Source of the DNA: Bacillus vallismortis
Lineage (GTDB): Bacteria; Bacillota; Bacilli; Bacillales; Bacillaceae
NCBI RefSeq assembly: GCF_004116955.1
Contig: NZ_CP026362.1
Location: forward strand, 2,024,501-2,088,500
Length of the DNA stretch: 64,000 bases
Direction: 5' to 3'
Part shown: in pieces, positions 28,054 to 34,982 of the stretch
Numbering within the stretch: the stretch's first letter is position 1
How the letters are laid out: the number at the start of each line of letters is the position of its first letter
Notes under the pieces: model-generated
Seen by the model: the letters and a program-made list of their open reading frames with translations, nothing else
Databases searched by the model: none
Told to the model about the DNA's origin: nothing
Position numbers and translations under genes: made by a program

Positions 28054-28245
28054 GCTTCTTGGCTGTTCTAAATATTGAAAGATCACATCTCCGCCTTGTT
28101 GGGCAATACCTCGGAAATATTTAAAATCATCTTGTTTAGATAATACAGCCCTGAACTCCAAGAAATGCTCTTTCTGGACTCTCAGTTCGTTAATTGTGCC
28201 GGTGCGCAGCTGGTCAATCATTTCTATTATCTCTTCTGGACGCAA
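28051..28245 (-). CDS. Small protein, 64 residues, unknown function
   Basis: TTG at 28245 follows AGGGGGGA by 5 nt, giving [20 protein letters not shown]... An ATG 22 codons upstream lacks a ribosome binding site and would add a Lys-rich head. The product is a mixed charged alpha/beta-like protein ending [12 protein letters not shown]. It has its own terminator and diverges from ykvS. I do not recognise the family. Confidence 0.7.
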   Translation of the reverse strand: MRPEEIIEMIDQLRTGTINELRVQKEHFLEFRAVLSKQDDFKYFRGIAQQGGDVIFQYLEQPRS

Positions 28246-28410
28246 TGAAATCCCCCCTTTTTTCTTTTTATTGACGAAAATCAATATATCATCTTTATCG
28301 CATCTGGACAATTCATGAGGGAGATAACACTCCTTATCACTTTACTTCTTAATGAAAATACTGCAAAATACTTTCAAAAGGCATTATTATGTTAAAAGGA
28401 GAGGAAGCTT

Positions 28411-28605
28411 GTGAAAATCGCTAAGGTTGGAAACGTCATTGAATTTAAAAATGGATTAACCGGTGTTGTTGAAAAAGTAAATGAGAATTCTGTTATCGTT
28501 GATGTGACGATCATGGATAACTATCGGGATCTTGAGTTAGATTCATTGACAGTTGTTAATCATAAAAATTATAAGATCATCAGAGACTCCTATAAAACCT
28601 CCTAA
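28411..28605 (+). CDS. ykvS: YkvS, small KOW-like (DUF2187) protein
   Basis: A 64-residue protein starting at GTG 28411 behind AAAAGGAGAGG. The sequence KVGNVIEFKNGLTGVVEKVNENSVIVDV is typical of short KOW/DUF2187 beta proteins found in Bacillus. Function unknown; such folds often touch RNA or ribosomes. Located as in 168 between ykvT and ykvR. Confidence 0.85.
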   Translation: MKIAKVGNVIEFKNGLTGVVEKVNENSVIVDVTIMDNYRDLELDSLTVVNHKNYKIIRDSYKTS

Positions 28606-28718
28606 TTTCCCACATTCATTCGCAAAAACTGCAAGACGGTCAATTAAACACCTTACATATGAAATTCGCTTTCTCAAAAGCTGCCGGCCGGCAGCTTTTT
28701 TACAACAAAAAACACCGA

Positions 28719-29009
28719 TTATGAATCGGCGTTTTGGTGTGTTTCCGTTATTTCTATATAGAAATCGCTGACGGACCCTGCTTCGTACAGGTTGGTCAAT
28801 GACGTTGAGTAATTGGTGATATCACCCCGGAAGGCAAGACTCTCGTCAGGAATCTCGACGTTGAACGTTTTTTCATACAACAGGACAGCGATATCATGAT
28901 AAGTCTCACTTGTCACATTCAGGGTGAAAGCGATTTTGCGCTTCGGCTCGCTTTCCACTTTAAATGCATCCATTTCTAGCGTTACATCATTTAAACGCAA
29001 TGTCTTCAC
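28719..29009 (-). CDS. ykvR: YkvR (DUF3219) protein
   Basis: A 96-residue acidic beta-rich protein starting at GTG 29009 behind AAAGGAG. Its family has a solved structure but no assigned function. A short hairpin with CGCCG/CGGCG near 28690-28735 may terminate it. A promoter of the form TTGTAA-N18-TAAGAT is visible 30-60 bp upstream, overlapped by a cre-like half-palindrome (TGTAAACGTTTG). Confidence 0.85.
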   Translation of the reverse strand: MKTLRLNDVTLEMDAFKVESEPKRKIAFTLNVTSETYHDIAVLLYEKTFNVEIPDESLAFRGDITNYSTSLTNLYEAGSVSDFYIEITETHQNADS

Positions 29010-29117
29010 TTCGTATCACTCCTTTATAAGTCCATGCATCTTAGCATACCTTAACAAACGTTTACAACGAATCTGTTCTCCAACCGTTATATTAACCATT
29101 TCTTAAAAAAAGACACC

Positions 29118-29232
29118 TTTACAAACATACGTTCGATAAATTATAATAAAACAGACGAGCTGCCATCCAGCATCCCGTCTTTTCATGGGAAAGCGGCGAG
29201 TGACATTCCCCCGGATTCACTCGTCTTTTTTT
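29118..29232 (+). ncRNA. Candidate small RNA with LexA-like box in its promoter
   Basis: TTTACA (29118-29123), 18 nt, and TATAAT (29142-29147) predict transcription from about 29154. The RNA would form GACG-A-GCTG/CAGC-CGTC near its 5' end, a purine-rich linker, then the terminator CGAGTGA/TCACTCG (29197-29223) with TCTTTTTTT: about 78 nt. CAAACATACGTTCG at 29122-29135 lies in the spacer and differs at one base from the LexA pattern CGAACNNNNGTTCG. There is no coding frame inside. It could instead be an attenuated leader of the XRE gene 80 bp on. Confidence 0.45.
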
Positions 29233-29311
29233 ACATAAGTCCAGCGATGAATATGATTTTAGGGGATGGTTGGTTTAGTTAAATAATGAAAAAGTTAATA
29301 TAGGAGATCTT

Positions 29312-29512
29312 TTGGAAAAGCAGGATCTTTCGCTCAGAGCTCTTGCTGATAAATGCGGAATAAGACATGCAGCGTTAAGCGAGCTAATAAATGGTAAGAG
29401 GCAGAATATTAATTTCGGTCATATTGAACGTATAGCAAATGCCTTAGATATTGAAGATATAAACGAGATTATAAGTTTAATCGAAGTAGAAGGAGATAAT
29501 CTTGATATTTGA
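29312..29512 (+). CDS. Small XRE/Cro-type regulator
   Basis: A 66-residue protein that is almost entirely a helix-turn-helix domain (LSLRALADKCGIRHAALSEL, then INGKRQ, then FGHIERIANALDIEDINEI). The TTG at 29312 follows TAGGAG by 5 nt. In-frame residues before it (NIGDLL) look like the usual first helix but contain no start codon, so the N-terminus may be shortened or the gene may have lost its original start. Such proteins often control neighbouring toxin or mobile cassettes, and it lies just before the lipase cassette. Confidence 0.7.
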   Translation: MEKQDLSLRALADKCGIRHAALSELINGKRQNINFGHIERIANALDIEDINEIISLIEVEGDNLDI

Positions 29513-29558
29513 AGGAGAAAAACAAGAATGGCTACTCTTTAAGGAGAGGGATCTATCG

Positions 29559-29690
29559 ATGAGAGTTTTCGAAACCAATAGTACATACGAAGCATACGCG
29601 ACAATAGCAGGCAAAGGTACGCATGCAGCTCGCGGTTTAGAAAAATGGTCCACGATATCCGAGGCAATTGAAGGTATAATTCAAAAATAA
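29559..29690 (+). CDS. Short hypothetical protein, 43 residues
   Basis: ATG at 29559 has AAGGAGAGGG 8 nt upstream. The product (MRVFETNSTYEAYATIAGKG..., ending AIEGIIQK) is unrecognised. It follows the XRE gene closely and is closed by the terminator at 29690-29713. Confidence 0.4.
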   Translation: MRVFETNSTYEAYATIAGKGTHAARGLEKWSTISEAIEGIIQK

Positions 29691-29713
29691 AAACGCCACG
29701 ACTGGCGTCTTTA
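29690..29713. terminator. Bidirectional terminator
   Basis: ACGCCA-CGAC-TGGCGT flanked by AAAAA and TCTTTATT, between convergent small genes. Confidence 0.7.
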
Positions 29714-30061
29714 TTAATAATCACACTCTTTCTCCTGACACTCCGGCTTCTCTTCTGCATCGACTGATGAAACCCCTATTTCGTCATTAGTTTCATCATA
29801 AAGTCCAAAGAATTCTTTTTCCTTATTACCATTCAAATACCCTTTTACAGAAATACCGCCCATAGGATTTATTTTGTACTCTTTATAGTATGTAATTTGA
29901 TTTATATCGCTGTAATTAGCTTTTATGTAACTATCCATTTTTTCTTTCGCTTGGTTAAAGAGTTCTTGTTCTGTTTCATCTTTATCATGTTGGTACTTCA
30001 TGTAAATACCTCCTAATGCTATAATTACAACAAAGATTAGGATAATTATGTTTTTTTTCAC
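29714..30061 (-). CDS. Membrane-anchored small protein, candidate immunity protein
   Basis: A 115-residue protein with one N-terminal hydrophobic segment (IIILIFVVIIALGGIYM, about 4-21) and an acidic exterior domain ending CQEKECDY. There is no lipobox cysteine after the segment, so it is a membrane-anchored rather than a lipid-anchored protein. The start is GTG behind AAAGGAT. It is divergent from the lipase gene, with starts only about 50 bp apart. In S. aureus the TslA lipase toxin is neutralised by a surface lipoprotein, TilA. Position, size and outward topology suggest the same job here; I infer this and have no family match I can vouch for. Confidence 0.7.
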   Translation of the reverse strand: MKKNIIILIFVVIIALGGIYMKYQHDKDETEQELFNQAKEKMDSYIKANYSDINQITYYKEYKINPMGGISVKGYLNGNKEKEFFGLYDETNDEIGVSSVDAEEKPECQEKECDY

Positions 30062-30111
30062 AAACTCATCCTTTCTTATATTAATTTTACATCAACTTTG
30101 AGGTGTTGTAC

Positions 30112-31533
30112 ATGTCTAAAAACGTCGTTGTGCCGAAAATCAGTGATCGAGAATACTATTATATAAGCCAAATATCTTATGATTATGAAACCCTTAAAAA
30201 TCATTTGAAAACCCAAAAACCCTTAAAAATAAAATCTCCTACTAGGTGGTACGTTGACCAAATAAAATCAGACGATGACACAGGGCTTGACGCGGTTGTA
30301 TTAGTGCAAGCGGAACAGAAAAACGGCAAATGGGTGAAATCCAAAAACCCAGAAAATGTTGTCGTATCCTTTGCAGGAACGGATCTCACAAAAGATCCTA
30401 TTAATGACGGTGTAAAAGCCGACGGCGGCAACATTGTTTTTGGAAGCGACCCCAAAAATGGAGCTCATTATATCGTTAAAAAGGACGCAAAAGACACGTC
30501 TAAAACACTCGGAAAATATAACGGAACACCTTCTCAAGACGCGATGCTTACAACCGGAGACTATAAACTCATTATGAAAACATCGCAAATCGACCAAGCA
30601 GATCAGCTCGTTAAGGAAGTTAAAAGAAAGTATAACGGAACATCGACGATTGTTTCAACAACCGGCCATTCGCTTGGAGGCTCAGAAGCTGAATACAGTG
30701 CGGTCAATAATGATATTTATGCGGTCGCGTTTAACAGCCCTTCTGTCGTCAAACTGCATACTGATAACAAGCAAAAAGAAATAAACGATGGCTTGTACGA
30801 CCCTTACGTGAGGTCTATCATCAACCCGGATGATATGGTCGGAGCCGGTTACTGGAACGAATATGATCGCCACAACGGGACCACAATTTACACAAAAAAT
30901 CCAGCTCTATCGCAATTCAGTCGCGAACAGAGACTTAGCGGGAGATGGAGTGACCAAATCGCTAAGAACCTCGCCTACTTTATAGGCACAGTTATTGTTC
31001 GCAATCCAGATACACACGGTTTAAATGAGGCTAATTTTATCTTTGATGAAAACGGAAATATCACAAACGTAAACGGCGATGGGCTTGTGTACGAAAAAAA
31101 CTTAAACGTATTGCTGCCGGCTGGCACGATCAACGGCGGGGATGCCATTAAAGTCACTCCAAAAAGTGCGAAAAAACTCGCCGAAAAAGTTGACGCAATG
31201 GTCGAGGATCTGAGAACGATGATAAAAGAAGCGCAAAATGCTTATCAAGAGCACGATGAGAAAGTTGCCGAACTAAAAACGGAATTTTACGGTCAAGTTG
31301 GGCATGGCTTTTATGACCAGCTTAATGCGCAGGATGTAACAAATACGTTAGAGGATATAGCTCAATCTTACGATAAAGGACCAATATTTTACGACACACA
31401 GGCAGAACAATCATACATAGACTCATTGCAGGCAGCGATTACAGACCTTGAGGAGATAGGCGGCTTCTTGAATAAAATCGCCGACGACTTTGAGGAAAAA
31501 GATCAAATGCTTGCCAATTGGCTTAGATTATAG
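30112..31533 (+). CDS. Lipase-like protein with helical C-terminal tail (reverse-LXG/TslA type)
   Basis: A 473-residue protein with no signal peptide. Residues about 70-310 form an alpha/beta-hydrolase of lipase class 3 type: VVVSFAGTDL (oxyanion strand), nucleophile Ser187 in TTGHSLGGSEAEYSA, likely acid Asp240/241 in IINPDDMVG and likely His302 in NPDTHGLNE. Residues about 350-473 are almost all amphipathic helix (SAKKLAEKVDAMVEDLRTMI ... LANWLRL), like the helical targeting domains of type VII substrates but at the wrong end. This is the layout of the staphylococcal secreted phospholipase toxin TslA. The ATG at 30112 follows AGGTG by 6 nt; the stop overlaps the next gene's ribosome binding site. 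A housekeeping lipase role is possible but fits the tail and neighbours less well. Confidence 0.75.
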   Translation: MSKNVVVPKISDREYYYISQISYDYETLKNHLKTQKPLKIKSPTRWYVDQIKSDDDTGLDAVVLVQAEQKNGKWVKSKNPENVVVSFAGTDLTKDPINDGVKADGGNIVFGSDPKNGAHYIVKKDAKDTSKTLGKYNGTPSQDAMLTTGDYKLIMKTSQIDQADQLVKEVKRKYNGTSTIVSTTGHSLGGSEAEYSAVNNDIYAVAFNSPSVVKLHTDNKQKEINDGLYDPYVRSIINPDDMVGAGYWNEYDRHNGTTIYTKNPALSQFSREQRLSGRWSDQIAKNLAYFIGTVIVRNPDTHGLNEANFIFDENGNITNVNGDGLVYEKNLNVLLPAGTINGGDAIKVTPKSAKKLAEKVDAMVEDLRTMIKEAQNAYQEHDEKVAELKTEFYGQVGHGFYDQLNAQDVTNTLEDIAQSYDKGPIFYDTQAEQSYIDSLQAAITDLEEIGGFLNKIADDFEEKDQMLANWLRL

Positions 31534-31546
31534 GAGTGACAAAGCA

Positions 31547-31858
31547 ATGCCAACGTTAGATAACCTTTTAGAACATAAAGATGACCCGATGCGAAAACAG
31601 CTGCAGCGCCAAATGCTGAAATCGGGGATGACGCAAGTGGCAAATACTAAGCTGGCTACCGTTCAAAAAAATCTTAAACCAAAGTTCGAAATGAATTCGC
31701 TGCAGGAAGAATTAAACGATGTTTATTCAGCCCTTTTATACAGCTTTGAGGGAAAAGCACAAAAAGCACTCGCTCAGCGGATTAGCGAAAGTGCCTTGCT
31801 GATCGTTAACGCGGAAAACGACGGAGAAACTTTTGTTACTAGCTTTAAAACGAGATAA
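31547..31858 (+). CDS. Small helical protein, candidate secretion partner of the lipase
   Basis: A 103-residue, cysteine-free, mostly helical protein (MPTLDNLLEHKDDPMRKQLQ ... ALAQRISESALLIVNAENDG). TAGGAG, which includes the stop codon of the lipase gene, is its ribosome binding site, so the two are translationally linked. TslA needs two small helical partners (TlaA1, TlaA2) for type VII export; this could be one. No WXG motif is present and I recognise no family. Confidence 0.6.
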   Translation: MPTLDNLLEHKDDPMRKQLQRQMLKSGMTQVANTKLATVQKNLKPKFEMNSLQEELNDVYSALLYSFEGKAQKALAQRISESALLIVNAENDGETFVTSFKTR

Positions 31859-31928
31859 AAAGCTACCTTAATTATCGATGATAACCAGCAGTTTACTATA
31901 GACAAGTTCAGTCACAAAGGTGATCGAA

Positions 31929-32095
31929 ATGAAACTAAACGCTACACCACGCCTACACGTTGTTATGAAGGCAAAAGGATGGACGCAGGCAAGACTCGCA
32001 TAAGTCCCGCAAGATTCAATAAGAAGAGTCGCCACGAAGGTTGGCATATTTCCCCTATTGCGGAGGCGCTCGGCGTGGAAGTCAAGGAGCTATAA
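31929..32095 (+). pseudogene. Frame-broken XRE-type regulator
   Basis: ATG 31929 behind AAAGGTGAT reads MKLNATPRLHVVMKAKGWTQ-ARLA, the start of a helix-turn-helix domain, then a stop at codon 25. The continuation appears in another frame as HISPIAEALGVEVKEL and a stop at 32093. Both halves are typical of XRE regulators (TQxxLA and PIAEALGV), so a frameshift and loss of the recognition helix is the simplest reading. Confidence 0.6.
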
Positions 32096-32116
32096 AAAAA
32101 TAGAGGAAACTACGGA

Positions 32117-32150
32117 AGATGACGCTGAGTAAATCGGCGTCTTTTAAATA
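32117..32150 (+). terminator. Terminator after the broken regulator
   Basis: GACGC and GCGTC arms around TGAGTAAATCG, followed by TTTTAAATAATTTT. Confidence 0.7.
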
Positions 32151-32162
32151 ATTTTATCAAAT

Positions 32163-32190
32163 AAAAATCCCCGTCAAAAAGACAGGGATC
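32163..32190 (-). terminator. Probable terminator of queCDEF
   Basis: On the minus strand TCCCTGTC-TTTTT-GACGGGGA is followed by TTTTTATTT. It lies 145 bp beyond the queF stop with no gene between. Confidence 0.7.
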
Positions 32191-32215
32191 ATGGTCATAC
32201 GTTTATCTATTTTGA

Positions 32216-32310
32216 GTCACGGCGTGGTCACAGGAGGGCCGCCAAATTGTGACGGGGTCACATTTCCGCTTACAAATAATGCTAAATGTTCGGATTTTAC
32301 TGTGACTTCA
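32216..32310. repeat. Cluster of GTCAC/GTGAC motifs
   Basis: GTCAC occurs at 32218, 32229 and 32259, and GTGAC at 32251 and 32304. The pair at 32251-32263 forms a dyad (GTGAC-GGG-GTCAC). No gene covers this stretch. Confidence 0.4.
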
Positions 32311-32333
32311 CTCCGTATCACACAACGGATTCT

Positions 32334-32831
32334 TTAACGATTATCAATCGTCTCCGGATACAAATCATGATTCATCATACGGTACTCGGCCATCTTTTCA
32401 TACTTCGTGCCCGGTTTTCCGTAGTTTGTGTACGGGTCAATTGAAATTCCGCCTCTTGGCGTGAATTTGCCCCATACTTCAATGTAGCGCGGGTCCATTA
32501 ATTCGATCAAGTCGTTCATGATGATGTTCATGCAGTCTTCGTGGAAGTCACCATGGTTTCTGAAGCTGAACAAATACAGTTTTAATGATTTGCTTTCAAC
32601 CATTTTTTCATCAGGAATGTAGCTGATGTAGATTGTTGCAAAGTCAGGCTGCCCTGTTTTAGGGCATAAAGATGTGAACTCTGGGCAATTGAATTTTACA
32701 AAGTAATCACGGTTTACATGTTTATTCGGAAATGATTCCAGCACGTCCGGCGCATATTCAAACAAATAATTTGTTCCTTGGTTGCCAAGCAGTGTGACAC
32801 CTTCTAATTCTGAGTCTTTTCTTGTCGTCAT
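32334..32831 (-). CDS. queF: preQ0 reductase QueF
   Basis: NADPH-dependent reductase that converts the nitrile of preQ0 to the amine of preQ1, a precursor of the tRNA base queuosine. The 165 residues include the nucleophilic Cys in [15 protein letters not shown] and the substrate Glu/His in [11 protein letters not shown]. It is the single-domain Bacillus type. The ATG at 32831 follows GAAAGGAAG. Last gene of queCDEF, 17 bp after queE. Confidence 0.97.
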   Translation of the reverse strand: MTTRKDSELEGVTLLGNQGTNYLFEYAPDVLESFPNKHVNRDYFVKFNCPEFTSLCPKTGQPDFATIYISYIPDEKMVESKSLKLYLFSFRNHGDFHEDCMNIIMNDLIELMDPRYIEVWGKFTPRGGISIDPYTNYGKPGTKYEKMAEYRMMNHDLYPETIDNR

Positions 32832-32848
32832 ATTTATCTTCCTTTCTA

Positions 32849-33580
32849 TTATACGCCGCGTTTGTTGCCCCATAACAGGGTGTGCAGCTGCGGAAGCACC
32901 CTGACCAGATTCAGCTCCGCGTCAGCAGCTACCTTATCAACAAGCGCTTCATATTTTCCTAGCAAATGTGCAATCAGTGACTGATCATCTGTCGTATGCA
33001 CGTCATCATTACCGACTTGTAAATAAAACGGGATTCCCGGGTAACGCTTGTGCACTGTTTTTGCAAACGCCAAATCTTCATCATTAAAAATGACTACCTT
33101 CAAGCTGACTGCGTGCTGCCTGTTATTCTCTTTAAGTGAAGTCAAAATGTGATCGAGCTTTTGAAAGTTCGTCACCATTTTTGAGCTTGGCGGTTTTGGA
33201 GAAATTGTCAGATCATCGATCAGCGTAAACCAATCTTGATAAACGGTCCCTTGGGTTTCCAGCGCTGCACGAATGTTGTTTTCCTTCAGCAGTTCGATAA
33301 AAGCATCCAGCTGCTTTAACAGGGCCGGGTTGCCGCCCGAGATCGTCACGTGGGAAAACGCGTCTCCCCCAATGTCTTTAAGCTCTGCAAAAATCTCCTC
33401 AGCCGTCATCCAGCGAATATCTTTTTTAGCAGACCCGTCCCAAGTGAAGGCGGAGTCACACCAGCTGCAGGAATAATCACAGCCGGCTGTGCGAACGAAC
33501 ATTGTTTTCTGTCCGATCACCATGCCTTCTCCTTGAATCGTCGGGCCGAAAATTTCTAATACAGGAATTCCTTTAGCCAT
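32849..33580 (-). CDS. queE: 7-carboxy-7-deazaguanine synthase QueE
   Basis: Radical-SAM enzyme making the 7-deazaguanine ring from carboxytetrahydropterin. The 243 residues contain the CX3CX2C cluster motif in [13 protein letters not shown] (about 31-38) and the SAM-binding ISGGNPALL. Its ATG overlaps the queD end by 8 bp. Confidence 0.96.
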   Translation of the reverse strand: MAKGIPVLEIFGPTIQGEGMVIGQKTMFVRTAGCDYSCSWCDSAFTWDGSAKKDIRWMTAEEIFAELKDIGGDAFSHVTISGGNPALLKQLDAFIELLKENNIRAALETQGTVYQDWFTLIDDLTISPKPPSSKMVTNFQKLDHILTSLKENNRQHAVSLKVVIFNDEDLAFAKTVHKRYPGIPFYLQVGNDDVHTTDDQSLIAHLLGKYEALVDKVAADAELNLVRVLPQLHTLLWGNKRGV

Positions 33581-34013
33581 TCAAACCACCCTTTTTCGGA
33601 CGGTAGACACAGTAACTGGTCGGTGTTTCACGGACAAACACCTGTACACAGCTTGGCTTATTCTCCAATGTGTCTAAATAAGCCTGTACGTTGTCATAAA
33701 TCGTTTTCGCCACGACTTCAGTTGTCGGCAGGGAATATCGATCGTCTTGAGAAAAATCATCATGATCATTTAAAAGCGTATGATCATAGTTTCCGTGCAC
33801 CAGTTTTTTGAGCACGCTGAAATTGACAAGGAAGCCGGAGTCGTCAAGTTCGTCGCCGGCAACAGTTATATTTACGGTATACGTATGCCCGTGAACCCTG
33901 CTGCACGCTCCCGCACTTTCCCGGGGGATAAAGTGGGCAGCTGAAATGTGCATATCCTTATTCAATTCAAATGAATAAGGATGCTGGGCCTGCGGATAAA
34001 TTTGAGATAACAA
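33573..34013 (-). CDS. queD: 6-carboxytetrahydropterin synthase QueD
   Basis: Converts dihydroneopterin triphosphate to carboxytetrahydropterin. The zinc His residues are seen in SAAHFIP and CSRVHGHTYTV, and the catalytic Cys in CSRVHGH. I report the TTG at 34013, 10 nt after GGGGAG and one base after the queC stop (146 residues). A GTG three codons earlier (34022) is in frame but only 1-2 nt from that site. Confidence 0.93.
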   Translation of the reverse strand: MLSQIYPQAQHPYSFELNKDMHISAAHFIPRESAGACSRVHGHTYTVNITVAGDELDDSGFLVNFSVLKKLVHGNYDHTLLNDHDDFSQDDRYSLPTTEVVAKTIYDNVQAYLDTLENKPSCVQVFVRETPTSYCVYRPKKGGLNG

Positions 34014-34014
34014 T

Positions 34015-34674
34015 TTATGCACGCTCCCCTTTCATCGCCATATATTCTTCATAACCTCTTGAACGTAGGTGGCATGCCGGACATTCACCGCAGCCGTCTG
34101 CGATAATGCCGTTATAGCATGTCAGCGTGTTGTTTTTCACAAAATCAAGCGCGCCAAGCTCATCTGCAAGTTTCCATGTTTCCGCCTTATTAAGCCACAT
34201 GAGAGGCGTATGAATGACAAACGGCTTCTCCATTGCCAGGTTTACCGTTACATTGCAAGATTTCACGAATTCGTCACGGCAGTCAGGATAACCGCTGAAG
34301 TCTGTCTCGCAAACTCCTGTAATAATGTGGCGCGCGCCAATTTGATATGCCAGAATAGACGCAAAGGATAAGAATACCAAATTGCGGCCCGGAACGAATG
34401 TGGATGGCAATTCGCCGTCTTTTGCTTCTATATCAATATCATTTCTTGTCAAAGCATTCGGTGCAAGCTGGTTTAAAAGGGACATATCGAGCAAATGGTT
34501 TTTCACACCCAGCTTTTCCGCAATCGATTTTGCGACTTCAACTTCTTGTGAATGACGCTGATTATAATGAAAAGTCACCGTTTCGACTTCTTTGAATTCC
34601 TGTAAAGCCCATAGTAAGCAAGTGGTACTGTCTTGACCGCCGCTGAATACGACAATTGCTTTTTCTTTTTTCAT
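34015..34674 (-). CDS. queC: 7-cyano-7-deazaguanine synthase QueC
   Basis: ATP-dependent ligase that turns carboxydeazaguanine into preQ0. The 219 residues show the PP-loop [16 protein letters not shown] near the N-terminus and a zinc cluster [10 protein letters not shown] plus an upstream Cys near the C-terminus. The ATG at 34674 follows GGAGAGG. First gene of the preQ1 riboswitch operon. Confidence 0.97.
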   Translation of the reverse strand: MKKEKAIVVFSGGQDSTTCLLWALQEFKEVETVTFHYNQRHSQEVEVAKSIAEKLGVKNHLLDMSLLNQLAPNALTRNDIDIEAKDGELPSTFVPGRNLVFLSFASILAYQIGARHIITGVCETDFSGYPDCRDEFVKSCNVTVNLAMEKPFVIHTPLMWLNKAETWKLADELGALDFVKNNTLTCYNGIIADGCGECPACHLRSRGYEEYMAMKGERA

Positions 34675-34736
34675 GATTCCTCTCCTTCTCCGCAATAAAA
34701 CCATCGGCGAGAGACATCGCTACAGCTGATTCACAC

Positions 34737-34760
34737 AAAAAAACACCTTGTCGGAAGGTG
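34737..34760 (-). terminator. Second terminator-like hairpin in the queC leader
   Basis: CACCTT-CCGAC-AAGGTG followed by TTTTTTT on the minus strand, between the riboswitch terminator and queC. Confidence 0.65.
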
Positions 34761-34778
34761 CTCTAGAAAAACGTAAAA

Positions 34779-34841
34779 AAGGCCGTATCCAAGGATACAG
34801 CTCGTCCTTAGTTTTTTATAGAGGGTGTAGCTAGAACCTCT
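34779..34841 (-). promoter_or_regulatory. preQ1-I riboswitch and its terminator
   Basis: On the minus strand 34841-34808 reads AGAGGTTCTAGCTACACCCT then CTATAAAAAACTAA, the canonical class I preQ1 aptamer pseudoknot. GTATCC-TT-GGATAC with GC extension and TTTTTT (34802-34779) is the expression-platform terminator. It controls queCDEF: preQ1 binding stops transcription. Confidence 0.95.
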
Positions 34842-34914
34842 CCCGCATATCGCACGGATTTTCTTCAATTTTTCACTTCTGCTATCTTACCATAATACTG
34901 TTTTTCCTGACAAT

Positions 34915-34946
34915 AAAAAAGTCAGCCCTGACTTCCCGAGCAAACA
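34915..34946 (-). terminator. Terminator of ykvI
   Basis: AAGTC-AGGGCT-GACTT followed by TTTTATTG on the minus strand, about 35-65 bp past the ykvI stop. Confidence 0.6.
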
Positions 34947-34982
34947 TTGCTCTGCAATGACGGCCCGCTTCATTAGATGTAT

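Noticed and set aside
29050-29065. cre (CcpA) site upstream of ykvR
   Set aside because: Only half of TTGTAAACGTTTGTTA fits the cre consensus; three mismatches in the other half make it weak.
31547-31858. Annotation of the 103-residue protein as a WXG100 protein
   Set aside because: It is helical but no W-x-G motif is present; only a general partner role is supported by position.
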